From Bacteroidales bacterium (GTDB taxonomy: Bacteria > Bacteroidota > Bacteroidia > Bacteroidales > UBA932), in the NCBI GenBank assembly GCA_017469425.1, contig JAFUGJ010000007.1:1-62659 (forward strand): a DNA stretch of 62,659 nucleotides, given 5' to 3'. The notes under the pieces are model-generated. The model was not told the DNA's origin, ran no database searches, and worked only from the letters and a program-made list of their open reading frames with translations. The position numbers and the translations under genes are program-made. Of this stretch, positions 33,420-42,224 are shown in pieces; positions within the stretch are counted from its first letter, which is position 1; each line of letters opens with the position of its first letter.

Positions 33420-34445
33420 TTATTTCCCTGCCAGGCGCTTTTCCCAGGCCCAGGCGGCGGCAAGGGTCTGCTCTACGCTGCGTTCGGCCTTCCAGCCGAG
33501 TTCGGAGTTGGCAAGCGAAGGGTCTGCCCAGATTGCGGTTACATCCCCGGCACGGCGTGGAGCGAACTTCCAGTTGAGCTTCAGTCCGTTCACCTTCTCG
33601 AAAGCGTTCACGAGCTCCAGCACGCTGACAGGGCGGCCCGTTCCGATGTTGAACACTTCGCATTCCTGCTTCATCTTGTCGTCAAGCATACGGCGAACCG
33701 CATACACATGTGCTTTTGCGAGGTCCACTATGTCGATATAGTCGCGCAGGCAGGTACCGTCCTCGGTGGGGTAGTCGTTCCCGAAGATGCTTAAGACTTC
33801 GCGCTTGCCTATCGCGGTCTGGGTGATGAAAGGCACGAGGTTGTTGGGCACTCCGCGGGGCAGTTCGCCTATTAGGGCGGTGGGATGCGCTCCAATGGGG
33901 TTGAAATATCGGAGAAGGATACCCTTCAGCGAACCCTGCGATGCGCGTACGCTGTCCTGCAGGATGTCCTCGCACATTTGTTTGGTGTTGCCGTATGGAG
34001 AAGTTGCAGGCTTGCGGGGGCTCTGTTCGGTCACTGGCACCTCATCGGGCTCACCGTAAACCGTCGCGGACGAAGAAAACAGCACATTCGTGCATCCGTG
34101 AGCCTGTGCCGCCTCCAGTACATTGATGAAAGATTCAAGGTTGTTCCTATAGTACATCAGCGGCTTTGCAACGCTCTCTCCCACTGCCTTGAACGCTGCA
34201 AAGTGAATCACGGCATCTATCCTGTTTTCCGCAAAGAGCCTGTCTGCCGCGGCTGCATCGCAGAAATCCATTTTTACGAGGGGAAGCTTCTCCCCCAGAA
34301 TTTCGCATACGCCGTTATAGTTGGTTTCGTCGCAATTGCTGAAATTGTCGGCAATGAGCACATCGTACCCCGCCTGTTTCAGTTCCACCGTTACATGGCT
34401 GCCGATAAACCCGGCACCGCCGGACACAAGTACTGTCTTTTTCAT
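33420..34445 (-). CDS. galE: UDP-glucose 4-epimerase
   Basis: A 341-residue extended short-chain dehydrogenase that interconverts UDP-glucose and UDP-galactose. Marks are VSGGAGFIGSHV (NAD loop), HFAAFKAVGES, LFSSSATVYG (catalytic Ser), SPYGNTKQMCE (YxxxK) and the DGTCLRDYIDIVDLAKAH segment. The length is typical. It is a single-gene unit with the -7 element TACCTTTG 5 nt before the ATG. Confidence 0.95.
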   Translation of the reverse strand: MKKTVLVSGGAGFIGSHVTVELKQAGYDVLIADNFSNCDETNYNGVCEILGEKLPLVKMDFCDAAAADRLFAENRIDAVIHFAAFKAVGESVAKPLMYYRNNLESFINVLEAAQAHGCTNVLFSSSATVYGEPDEVPVTEQSPRKPATSPYGNTKQMCEDILQDSVRASQGSLKGILLRYFNPIGAHPTALIGELPRGVPNNLVPFITQTAIGKREVLSIFGNDYPTEDGTCLRDYIDIVDLAKAHVYAVRRMLDDKMKQECEVFNIGTGRPVSVLELVNAFEKVNGLKLNWKFAPRRAGDVTAIWADPSLANSELGWKAERSVEQTLAAAWAWEKRLAGK

Positions 34446-34450
34446 ATTCG

Positions 34451-34458
34451 CAAAGGTA
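34451..34458 (-). promoter_or_regulatory. -7 element of galE
   Basis: Minus-strand TACCTTTG, 5 nt before the ATG at 34445. Confidence 0.6.
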
Positions 34459-34504
34459 ATGTTTTTTCGTCATTATGCGCGCTTGATGTTGAATAGGGAT
34501 TTTG

Positions 34505-34512
34505 TATCTTTG
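34505..34512 (+). promoter_or_regulatory. -7 element of queH
   Basis: TATCTTTG, 7 nt before the ATG at 34520. Confidence 0.6.
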
Positions 34513-34519
34513 CCGCTAA

Positions 34520-35119
34520 ATGAACGGATTATTACCGGAAGAATTGCCACAGGGGCGTCTGCTGCTGCATTCCTGCTGTGCCCCTTGCTCGGGAGCTATT
34601 GTAGAAGCTCTCGCGGGGGTGTATTGCGAGGCGGCTCGCAAGCCTTCGGAAGAGATGGCCATTTTCTGGAGCAATTCCAATATCTGCGACCGGGAGGAGT
34701 ACGAAAAGCGCCGCGTGGAAATACTTCGCTATGCGGCACTATTCGGCATTGAGTTGATTGACGATGATTTCAGTCACGAGGATTGGCTCTCCCAGGTTGG
34801 AAAGGGCAGGGAGATGGCTCCCGAGCGCGGGCCGCGATGCCTGGAGTGCTTCAAATACCGTTTGTTGAGGGCCGCAAAGTTTGCGTCGGAAAACGGCTTC
34901 GGCGTACTCACCACGAGCCTGGCTTCATCCCGATGGAAGAGCCTCGAGCAGGTGGACGAGGCGGGAAGATGGGCCTGCGCCCAAATCGGCGGAACCGTCC
35001 TTTGGTGGGGCCGCAACTGGCGCAAAGGCGGTCTTCAGCCCCGTCGCAGCGAAATCATAAAGGAGCAGGGTTTTTACAACCAGACCTTCTGCGGCTGCGA
35101 GTTCTCCAAAACGCTATAA
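34520..35119 (+). CDS. queH: Epoxyqueuosine reductase QueH
   Basis: A 199-residue DUF208 protein that reduces epoxyqueuosine to queuosine in tRNA, replacing QueG. Conserved Cys groups are LLHSCCAPCSG, RCLECFKYRL and FCGCEFSK. Also visible are VLTTSLASSRWKS and the FYNQTFCGC end typical of QueH. These Cys bind an Fe-S cluster and a second metal. The 3' end overlaps the AbiEii gene by 6 nt, tail to tail. Confidence 0.93.
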   Translation: MNGLLPEELPQGRLLLHSCCAPCSGAIVEALAGVYCEAARKPSEEMAIFWSNSNICDREEYEKRRVEILRYAALFGIELIDDDFSHEDWLSQVGKGREMAPERGPRCLECFKYRLLRAAKFASENGFGVLTTSLASSRWKSLEQVDEAGRWACAQIGGTVLWWGRNWRKGGLQPRRSEIIKEQGFYNQTFCGCEFSKTL

Positions 35120-36115
35120 TTGTATATTCCTGAGCCGTTCCTGAATTGAAGTGACCGAAGCAATAAGTTCTCCGAAATCAGGGGATTCTCCATATATGAA
35201 CTGGTCCTGCATGGCGCGGTAGTCCTCTTCCCATAACGGTCTGAGCTCTTCCGGAGGAACTATCGTCAGCTTGTCCGGAGTATGGCGCGAGTAGTCGATT
35301 CCCCGGATGGCGTTGAAGGTGCTGCGGTGAGCTACAAGCGTTTTGTAAAGTCCGCTGTCGGCAATGGCCTTCCCGGCGAATCCGGCCTGGTCGAGCTTGT
35401 AGATATCGTAAAGATGCCGGCTCATCCTCCGGTGCCTCGGATAATCCTTTTGGAACTCCTCGTGCAGGAGAAATACCTTCTCGAGAAAAGTCCTGGTCGG
35501 CACCACGGTAGGAATCTTTGTCTCTGGAAAGTCTATCATTGGAGACAATTCCGCTGCAAAGGGCCTGATTTCCCGGACTTCCCTCGGCTCGCGCAAATTC
35601 CTGCAACTGAATTCCACCTTTACGGTCTCTTTGATGTAAGGGTGAGCAGGCAGCACGCTGTGGTAGGGTACAAGCAGCACGGTAGGGTCGGCATCCGAGT
35701 CTTTGCGAACCTTGTAAGCAACTTCACATTCATCGGCACCTAATACATATAATATTCCCGACAATTCACCCATTACTTCTTCGTGGATGTATTTTCGCGA
35801 CAGTTTGCGGATGCGGTCGCGGGCGGAACGGGTTTCCCCTTCCAGGCCGAAGAACGATTTGTCGATAGAAATGTCGACATCTTCCGAGAACCTTTCCGTA
35901 ACATCCCAGGCTTTGCTGAGTGAAGTGCCGCCCTTGAATGTGAGGGCGTCCGCGCAGCGCAGTTCGAAAATGGCGCTTATGACATGGCATACCCACCAGT
36001 CTTTCTCAGCGGCTTTGGGGTCGATGTTCAGTTTATCGTGTATTTCGTTGAAGACGCTGATTTTATCTTCATCGGAAAAACGCCAGAAATCAATTAGTTG
36101 CTGTGTTGTCTTCAT
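35114..36115 (-). CDS. abiEii: AbiEii-type nucleotidyltransferase toxin
   Basis: A 333-residue toxin of the type IV AbiE system. The GGTSLSKAWDV nucleotidyltransferase motif and RFSEDVDISI (metal Asp pair) are intact, as is the N-terminal EKDWWVCHVI. Family members transfer nucleotides to tRNA acceptor ends and stop growth. The ATG at 36115 is favoured over a TTG three codons upstream. It overlaps the antitoxin gene by 26 nt, giving translational coupling. Confidence 0.92.
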   Translation of the reverse strand: MKTTQQLIDFWRFSDEDKISVFNEIHDKLNIDPKAAEKDWWVCHVISAIFELRCADALTFKGGTSLSKAWDVTERFSEDVDISIDKSFFGLEGETRSARDRIRKLSRKYIHEEVMGELSGILYVLGADECEVAYKVRKDSDADPTVLLVPYHSVLPAHPYIKETVKVEFSCRNLREPREVREIRPFAAELSPMIDFPETKIPTVVPTRTFLEKVFLLHEEFQKDYPRHRRMSRHLYDIYKLDQAGFAGKAIADSGLYKTLVAHRSTFNAIRGIDYSRHTPDKLTIVPPEELRPLWEEDYRAMQDQFIYGESPDFGELIASVTSIQERLRNIQL

Positions 36116-36713
36116 AAAAACCAAGTATCAGGTTGCGTATCCATGTGGGTGTGTTGCGGAGGTCGTTGCGAATCTCAGCGTAAGGAATTTTAGTAAAGAT
36201 GCTGTGCATCCGGTCGAGGTCAAACTGCCACAGGTCTTTCGGCCCAATGTCGGACAGGGCGATGACTGTAAGTTTCATTATCTCGGATTTGTAGTTGAAT
36301 ACCCTGGGAGGTACATGGTACAGGACTATGGGCCTGGCCCTTTTTGCGTAGGGGATTCGTCTGGAAGGCCCGTCGGTGGAAAAGACGGGATTCATGACTA
36401 CCTGGTCGGAAAGCCCGAGCGCATTCTGTGCCATCCCGGGGCAGGGGCCATACTTGAAGCCGTCCTTTTCGGCATAAGCACGGATTACCGCATCGGACCC
36501 TGCCGGGAGTTTCCCCATTCCCCAATGGCTTTCGGTAGGAGAGCAGTACAGGCCCCTCTCCATCCGCATCAGCACCCCACTTGCGACAAGCCTTTGCAGT
36601 GCCTTGGATACGGCTTTCGAGTTGCCGCACTCAAAGAAATCCGAAGGGAAATACACTTTTCCTTCTCCTCCGTTGCGGACGACTTTGGCGATTCTTTTTT
36701 CTACACTGTCCAT
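36090..36713 (-). CDS. abiEi: AbiEi-type antitoxin / autorepressor
   Basis: 207 residues. The N-terminal winged helix-turn-helix (VYFPSDFFECGNSKAVSKALQRLVASGVLMRMERGLYCSP) is followed by a C-terminal AbiEi domain (QVVMNPVFSTDGPSRRIPYAKRARP). It neutralises the toxin and represses the operon. The ATG at 36713 starts right after the promoter/operator. A longer frame from 36746 would begin inside the operator and is rejected. Confidence 0.9.
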   Translation of the reverse strand: MDSVEKRIAKVVRNGGEGKVYFPSDFFECGNSKAVSKALQRLVASGVLMRMERGLYCSPTESHWGMGKLPAGSDAVIRAYAEKDGFKYGPCPGMAQNALGLSDQVVMNPVFSTDGPSRRIPYAKRARPIVLYHVPPRVFNYKSEIMKLTVIALSDIGPKDLWQFDLDRMHSIFTKIPYAEIRNDLRNTPTWIRNLILGFYEDNTATN

Positions 36714-36724
36714 ACTATTGCATG

Positions 36725-36759
36725 TTTTGTCGCAAATATAATGCAAACTTGCGACAAAA
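36725..36759 (-). promoter_or_regulatory. AbiE operator and promoter
   Basis: A perfect 11-bp inverted repeat TTTTGTCGCAA (36725-36735) / TTGCGACAAAA (36749-36759) with a 13-bp spacer. The minus-strand -7 element TATATTTG (36733-36740) lies in the left arm and spacer, so AbiEi bound to the palindrome would block transcription. Confidence 0.8.
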
Positions 36760-36806
36760 ACAAAACAAAAATGGCTGGCATTTTACTTGCCAGCCAATCA
36801 TTTAGT

Positions 36807-37745
36807 TTATTTTACGGAATTTATATCTACGAATCCGTTGAGGATTGCATACACCGTGAGGCCCGCCACGGTTTTGATGCCGGTCTTGCGGGTGATGTTC
36901 TTCCGGTGGGTGATTACGGTGTTGATGCTGATGTTGTGCTTGTCGGCGATTTCCTTGTTCAGCAGCCCCTGCGCGACGCTTACCAGTATCTCTTTCTCCC
37001 GTTCGGACAGTTCGTCGTGCTCTTCCCCTCCTTCATGGGTTTCATTCTTTCTGTTGTGGTATCCCGAAGGGCTCTCGATAAGCCTCACCATTGGCACGAG
37101 GATGTTGTCTTCGATTGCGGTGTGGGAGTCGAGGTCGTTCTGGAGGGCGTAGATGTAGTTGAGCAGGCGCACGCGCAGACGGTCATCGCATACGGCGGGG
37201 AGGCTCTTCAGTATCAGGTTTTTAAGGTCGGAGAGCTTGTCCTCGATGTTTGAATGGTTCTCTTCGAAGCGGTCGATGGAATAGTTGGCGCTGCGCTTTC
37301 CTATCAGCAGGTTCTGCACATAGGGAATCACCTCCCCTTCTTCGTAGGCAAAATGCTTTTCGAGTTCGGTCTTGTATTGGGAGAAGAATCCCCAGATTAC
37401 GCATTTCTGCGTTTCAGTGCAGGGTTCCACGAGTTTTTCGATGGTAGATGCCAGAAGCACGAGTGCGTTGTTCATGTAGTAGTCGTGGCTCTGGTGCAGG
37501 TAGCGGAGGATGTCGTCGATGCGCCCGTCACGCAGGATTTCCTCAGTCGGGGAATAGTCTTTTCTGGTGAATACATGGCAGATGAGAAGGAAAGTATCGG
37601 TGTCGAGACGGTTTTTTTCGCAGATGTCGCGCACCGTCTTTTCTCCGAATCCGCCCTCTATGCCAAAGCGGGTCAGAACCGCAAGCAGATGGTAATTGAC
37701 CTCGATGAGGTCTGCCATCTTCATGTCACCTGTTATGTTTTTCAT
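36807..37745 (-). CDS. Hemerythrin-like/LuxR transcriptional regulator
   Basis: 312 residues. The N-terminal two-thirds are helical with spaced His and Glu (YLHQSHDYYMN, HFAYEEGEVIPYV, EENHSNIE, LDSHTAIEDNILVP), the metal-binding pattern of hemerythrin. The C-terminal 60 residues are a LuxR HTH (LSEREKEILVSVAQGLLNKEIADKHNISINTVITHRKNI). It may sense oxygen or nitric oxide. The ATG at 37745 lies 6 nt from a TATCTTTG box. It diverges from the ECF sigma gene. Confidence 0.88.
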   Translation of the reverse strand: MKNITGDMKMADLIEVNYHLLAVLTRFGIEGGFGEKTVRDICEKNRLDTDTFLLICHVFTRKDYSPTEEILRDGRIDDILRYLHQSHDYYMNNALVLLASTIEKLVEPCTETQKCVIWGFFSQYKTELEKHFAYEEGEVIPYVQNLLIGKRSANYSIDRFEENHSNIEDKLSDLKNLILKSLPAVCDDRLRVRLLNYIYALQNDLDSHTAIEDNILVPMVRLIESPSGYHNRKNETHEGGEEHDELSEREKEILVSVAQGLLNKEIADKHNISINTVITHRKNITRKTGIKTVAGLTVYAILNGFVDINSVK

Positions 37746-37751
37746 ACACTG

Positions 37752-37759
37752 CAAAGATA
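37752..37759 (-). promoter_or_regulatory. -7 element of the hemerythrin/LuxR gene
   Basis: Minus-strand TATCTTTG, 6 nt before the ATG at 37745; this decides the start. Confidence 0.6.
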
Positions 37760-37781
37760 GCAAAACCAATGGAAATAATGC

Positions 37782-37789
37782 TATATTTG
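37782..37789 (+). promoter_or_regulatory. -7 element of the ECF sigma operon
   Basis: TATATTTG, 5 nt before the ATG at 37795. The start codons of the two divergent regulators are only 50 bp apart. Confidence 0.6.
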
Positions 37790-37794
37790 CATAT

Positions 37795-38340
37795 ATGACC
37801 GACGACCGTAAACTTTCCATAGAGTTATCCAAAGGCTCCAAGCAAGCCTTTGAAACTCTGTATTTGCGGTATTCATATTTGGTGGAAAGATTTGTCTATT
37901 CTCTGGTAAAAGACCGGAATGCCACGGATGACATTACCCAGAATGTCTTTTTAAATCTCTGGAGCCGCCGAGCCAATTTGTCCAAGGACATAGCTTTTCG
38001 TTCATATTTGTTCACATCTTCGAAAAATGCTGTAATAGATTGGTTCCGCAGGCGCGACAAGCTGCAAACGGAGGCTATCAGTACAGGGCTCACGGATTTG
38101 CCTACGGCGGATACCGAAAAGGTATTGGACGATGCCGAACTTCTTACCCTCATCAATCTGGCAATCAGCAACATGCCCGAAAAACGCAAAAGAATATTCA
38201 CCCTAAGCAGGGTTGACGGACTGCGTAATGCAGAAATTGCCAGACAAATGGGAATCAGCGAAAAGACAGTTGAATATCACATTTCCAAAGCTTTGGAAGA
38301 ACTTCGCAAACTCACATACATAATTGCACTTTTTGTTTAG
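37795..38340 (+). CDS. ECF-family RNA polymerase sigma factor
   Basis: A 181-residue sigma factor. Region 2 is AFETLYLRYSYLVERFVYSLVKDRNATDDITQNVFLNLW; region 4 is MPEKRKRIFTLSRVDGLRNAEIARQMGISEKTVEYHISKALEELRK. This FecI-like class in Bacteroidota usually works with an anti-sigma factor in the next gene. Here the next gene (32 nt away) encodes a TM protein with a C-terminal barrel, which could serve that role. Confidence 0.93.
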   Translation: MTDDRKLSIELSKGSKQAFETLYLRYSYLVERFVYSLVKDRNATDDITQNVFLNLWSRRANLSKDIAFRSYLFTSSKNAVIDWFRRRDKLQTEAISTGLTDLPTADTEKVLDDAELLTLINLAISNMPEKRKRIFTLSRVDGLRNAEIARQMGISEKTVEYHISKALEELRKLTYIIALFV

Positions 38341-38372
38341 GGTAAAAACAAAAACTTGCGTTATAGCAAGTG

Positions 38373-39686
38373 ATGAGTACGACTGACGAAATAATCAGGA
38401 AATATGCTGCACTCTCTGAGTCCGTTCCGGAATTCGGCCCATGGTTGATTTCGGACAGGGATTCTTCCGCAAAAGATGCTGCAATGGCGGAGTTGTGGGA
38501 TTCCCTCGAGGCGGAACTTGCACTGACGGTTCCGCCGAAGCGAAAGGCTGGCTTTGCTGCGTTGCTTGAAGCAATCCCCAATACCGACAAACCTGTTGCC
38601 GGAAGAAACCATCTTAGAGTTCTTATACCTCTTGTAAGCGCTGCGGCTGCTGCCCTTGTGTTCTTTCTTCTCCTACATGACAGCCCTGTGCCGGAACTGC
38701 CCGTTCCCGAGGCCCAGTCGTCCGGGTTGATTGCCGGGGTGGTGGATTTGCCGGAGCCTCCGGCCCTGACTGAAGCAGTTCCTGTTAGCAAAACAGCCAT
38801 TTCTGCATATTACAATGCCGGTGGTGGCAGCATTGCAGGCGACACCGCCGCCTTTGGAACTGCCGTCGATGTCGGTGCTGAAGACGAAACTGCCTCTGAC
38901 GAAACCGCAGCAGATGAAGCCGTCGTGGAAGAACCCATTTTGGATGAAACCCTCGCTGGAGAATCCTCCGCTCGCGACGATGAGACCGTAAGCCAGTGGC
39001 GGGCCATTGAGGCGGAAGAGGCCGCTGTCAGGCACCGTATGGAAAAGCGTAAGCCGACATTTTCCGCATCCCTTTCAGGAGTGGGCATGTCTTCGGAGTC
39101 CGGTTCGGTGCAGGGGATAGATTTACGGACTGTCAGCGACCGCTTTCCTACACTTGGCTTTACCTCGGATGTCATTCCTCCCGGAAAGGCGAAAGTCCAT
39201 TACCGTAACTTCGTTCCTCTGACTGCAGGACTTGATTTCACACTCCCCCTGACGAATTGGCTCGACCTTCGCTTCGGGGCTGCTTACTCATTGCTCCATT
39301 CCAAAATTACCACTACATCGGCCCCGGTGGGTTTCGGTTTAGGAGCCTATTCCTTATCTTCTGAAGAAGATGAATCTTCGCAGACGCTGCATTATCTGGG
39401 GGTTCCGTTGTCCTTGCGGTATTCATTCGTCCGGACACCGCATTTTGGAGTATATGCCGCTGCGGGCGGAACTGTGGCAAAATGCATTGCCGGCGCAGGT
39501 GGGCATCCATGGCAATTATCGGCGAACCTTGCCGGAGGGGCGGAGTACATGTTCAACAATCTTTCAGGAATCTATTTCGAACCATCGCTGAATTACTATT
39601 TCGACGACAGTTCTCCAATCGTGAACTACTATAGCAGTCAGCCCTTGTCGCTGGGCCTTAAACTTGGACTTTTATTCAGATTATGA
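38373..39686 (+). CDS. TM protein with acidic linker and PorT-like barrel (possible anti-sigma)
   Basis: 437 residues. Residues 1-80 are soluble (ELWDSLEAELAL helix, resembling an anti-sigma N-terminus), one TM helix is at about 84-102, then an acidic/Thr/Ala linker (DETASDETAADEAVVEE), and residues 250-437 are an outer-membrane-type beta-barrel (LTAGLDFTLPLTNWLDLRFGAAYS, ending SLGLKLGLLFRL). A TM helix and a barrel in one chain suggest an envelope-spanning regulator or a fusion. It lies 32 nt after the sigma gene. Confidence 0.7.
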   Translation: MSTTDEIIRKYAALSESVPEFGPWLISDRDSSAKDAAMAELWDSLEAELALTVPPKRKAGFAALLEAIPNTDKPVAGRNHLRVLIPLVSAAAAALVFFLLLHDSPVPELPVPEAQSSGLIAGVVDLPEPPALTEAVPVSKTAISAYYNAGGGSIAGDTAAFGTAVDVGAEDETASDETAADEAVVEEPILDETLAGESSARDDETVSQWRAIEAEEAAVRHRMEKRKPTFSASLSGVGMSSESGSVQGIDLRTVSDRFPTLGFTSDVIPPGKAKVHYRNFVPLTAGLDFTLPLTNWLDLRFGAAYSLLHSKITTTSAPVGFGLGAYSLSSEEDESSQTLHYLGVPLSLRYSFVRTPHFGVYAAAGGTVAKCIAGAGGHPWQLSANLAGGAEYMFNNLSGIYFEPSLNYYFDDSSPIVNYYSSQPLSLGLKLGLLFRL

Positions 39687-39742
39687 AAAGGACGATATTC
39701 ACATATTGAATTTTAAGTAATGTATCTTTAAGGTTTAACCAT

Positions 39743-41149
39743 ATGATTAAAAAAGTTTTTATCTTCAACATTCTTGTCCTTGTCTTGTTGTCTTGTGGAA
39801 AGCAGCCATTGGATAGATTGGACAATCAGTTTCCGGGAGTTGATGTAACTACATTACCGGCTTTCGAATACAAAGTTATTAATCATTTGCGCTCTACAGG
39901 CGATATCACGGCTGTAGCGGAGCGAGTTTTCCCTGAAAAAGAATTAACCGATTTATGCACTGTTGGTGAGAAGGGACAAGCATCCTTGTATGTCGCCAAT
40001 TTCAAAGAAGGATGGGCTATCATGGCAGCTGACGACAGAGCAAATCAGGAAATACTTGCATACGGAGAATCAGGCAGTTTTGATCCGGATAATATTACTA
40101 ATCCCGGGATTGCTGCTTGGTTTGAGATTACAAAAGAACAGCAGGCAAAAATTGCTGGAGAATTGGATATTATAAAAATTGAAAAACCTGGTCAAGATGA
40201 AATAGAAGAGTATGTCCCCTATTACTGGCTTGGTTTTCCCGTAGGAGTTGAGTATAGCAATAATTTTGCGGAAGTTAATCATCTTTTGAGCACAAAATGG
40301 TCGCAAGCCTATCCTTGGTCGCAGAAATGTGTTTATTATGGCGACGGAGGTCCAGTGGGATATTTCCATACAGGATGTTTGGCAGTTTCGACTGCGCAGG
40401 TAATGTATTATCTAAGAATGAATAAGGGCTTTACTATCGGATTATATGATAGTGTTTATCCAACATTTTCAGACATGGGAGACAATGTGTATTGTATTTC
40501 ATCATTGCAGCGGACAGGCTTTAATGTCAATTCGCCAAAGTGGGCTCAAATGCCTTTGACAGCGGCCGGCTCACATACGGACTATGTGTCTGATTTGATG
40601 ATAGACATTGGATATCAGTATGGTCTTACCTACTCGCTCGCAGGAACAGGAACTTTTTATCAGGCTTCAGTATTTCCTGATTATAATGTCTTGTGTAGCG
40701 AGGGGGCTTTTTACTATTCACTGGCTAAAGAAAGTCTTGATGATGGTTTCCCGGTAATGGTTGTAGCATATCAGACGCCTTCTTATTTGCGTAGCCATGC
40801 CTGGGTTATTGACGGCTATAAGCAGGCGCAGTCAGTAACAGACAGGCAATATCGTTGGTATATGGCCCCGTCGGATTCCCTTAGTTATTATTCAGGATAT
40901 GAATTTTGCTACACAGAGGCTCAGAAGCAGCAGTATGCTCCTGATGCAAATGAAGAAGAAATATATCATATTTACGAAGTTATGGGTGGCAATTTCTTGA
41001 GAATGAATTGGGGGTGGGACGATGACAGCGACGACGGATACTATTCAATGATAGATTATAATTGGCCTACCGGAAGCAATAATAGTTATAAATACCATCC
41101 TTGGATCTGTTATGGATTTTATCAGGAAGATGAAGAAGATATTCATTGA
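39743..41149 (+). CDS. C10-family (streptopain-like) cysteine peptidase, lipoprotein
   Basis: 468 residues. The lipobox is LLSC, with Cys at about residue 18. An N-terminal prodomain (Spi-like, about 40-170) precedes the peptidase domain with YFHTGCLAVSTAQVMYYL (catalytic Cys) and YLRSHAWVIDGY (catalytic His). A Trp-rich C-terminus (NFLRMNWGWDDDSDDGYYS) carries the conserved NWGW block. It probably cleaves host or dietary protein at the cell surface. It is more AT-rich than its neighbours. Its 3' end overlaps the next gene by 20 nt. Confidence 0.9.
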   Translation: MIKKVFIFNILVLVLLSCGKQPLDRLDNQFPGVDVTTLPAFEYKVINHLRSTGDITAVAERVFPEKELTDLCTVGEKGQASLYVANFKEGWAIMAADDRANQEILAYGESGSFDPDNITNPGIAAWFEITKEQQAKIAGELDIIKIEKPGQDEIEEYVPYYWLGFPVGVEYSNNFAEVNHLLSTKWSQAYPWSQKCVYYGDGGPVGYFHTGCLAVSTAQVMYYLRMNKGFTIGLYDSVYPTFSDMGDNVYCISSLQRTGFNVNSPKWAQMPLTAAGSHTDYVSDLMIDIGYQYGLTYSLAGTGTFYQASVFPDYNVLCSEGAFYYSLAKESLDDGFPVMVVAYQTPSYLRSHAWVIDGYKQAQSVTDRQYRWYMAPSDSLSYYSGYEFCYTEAQKQQYAPDANEEEIYHIYEVMGGNFLRMNWGWDDDSDDGYYSMIDYNWPTGSNNSYKYHPWICYGFYQEDEEDIH

Positions 41150-42215
41150 AGCGTTTGCCGCACTTTTGATAGTTTCGGGTTCTTGTGTCGAGCCGGTTGT
41201 TATGGACCCGATGGAAGAAATGCCTGTCGTGGTGAGTTGTGTGCTGACAAGGAATGGGCTGACTGAATATGATGTTCGACAGCGCCCGTATGATGTTCCT
41301 ACCCAGAAACTAACACTGTTTTATGCCAAGCGCCCTACGGAATCCGGATATAAATATATCACGGACGCGAAGATTACTGTTTCCGGTGGCGGAGAGGAAT
41401 ATGAATTTACTTGGAACGGGGAGTGCTGGTGTTGTGCATTTCTCCCGAAATTCGACACGGAATATACTTTGAGGATAGTTATGGGAAACGGGAAAGAATT
41501 GTTGGCAAAAACAGTTTATCCAAAAGCATTTAGCATTAGTGGAACGCCAATATATAGTGATGTCTCCAACATCGCTTTTGCACAATACTATCAGGTGGTT
41601 CTTGGCAATGATGCTGCCATTAAAGCTGAAGAAGCCTATTTGTGGATTACTGCACCTGAGGGCCGTTCGGATATCTCCAATTTCTGTACCGACCACCCGG
41701 GGGCGGATGATTCCAATATCGTTCCGGGTGCATGGAATGAGCTTCCTGTTGCACAGGAACTTCTTCATAATTACAATGGATTGCTCCAGTTCTCTATCAG
41801 TCAAAAAGCGGACAAAAAGTATTGGCAGTTTTTTCTCAATAAAGCATACGGCCTTCCTTTGCATAGAAACTATTTGCATATTCGGCATTCTATAGATGCA
41901 TATGATTGGCCGGAAGGAGCGCTGGTCTCTCGTTACGACTCCTATGACGGTTTGAAAGAGTCTTCGGTAAAATATGGATTCGTCTTGTCGTCGGACCATG
42001 TGGAATATCATGAAAATGCTGTAAGATGGATTGGCCCAGCCAGAGTTTCCCCTGCGAGTAAAATCCGGTTTGTGTCAAAGGAATATGATAAATATTTGTC
42101 AGTAATTGCAAATTCTTTCCTTCACACTGATGAACTGGCGCAGATTTATTTCTCTTCTGAATCAACATATACGAATGTAGAGGGAGGAATGGGTATTTTT
42201 GGCGCAGAGTTTTAA
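41130..42215 (+). CDS. DUF4249-type lipoprotein
   Basis: 361 residues. The lipobox is VSGSC, with Cys near residue 19, followed by EPVVMDPMEEMPVVVSCVLTRNG, then beta-rich repeats (ITDAKITVSGGGEEYEFTW). This resembles DUF4249-like lipoproteins encoded next to TonB receptors in Bacteroidota, thought to help bind ligand at the surface. The ATG at 41130 is used; a frame from 41112 would add six residues before the signal peptide. A decayed paralogue lies after the receptor at 44279. Confidence 0.7.
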   Translation: MKKIFIEAFAALLIVSGSCVEPVVMDPMEEMPVVVSCVLTRNGLTEYDVRQRPYDVPTQKLTLFYAKRPTESGYKYITDAKITVSGGGEEYEFTWNGECWCCAFLPKFDTEYTLRIVMGNGKELLAKTVYPKAFSISGTPIYSDVSNIAFAQYYQVVLGNDAAIKAEEAYLWITAPEGRSDISNFCTDHPGADDSNIVPGAWNELPVAQELLHNYNGLLQFSISQKADKKYWQFFLNKAYGLPLHRNYLHIRHSIDAYDWPEGALVSRYDSYDGLKESSVKYGFVLSSDHVEYHENAVRWIGPARVSPASKIRFVSKEYDKYLSVIANSFLHTDELAQIYFSSESTYTNVEGGMGIFGAEF

Positions 42216-42224
42216 TGATAATCT

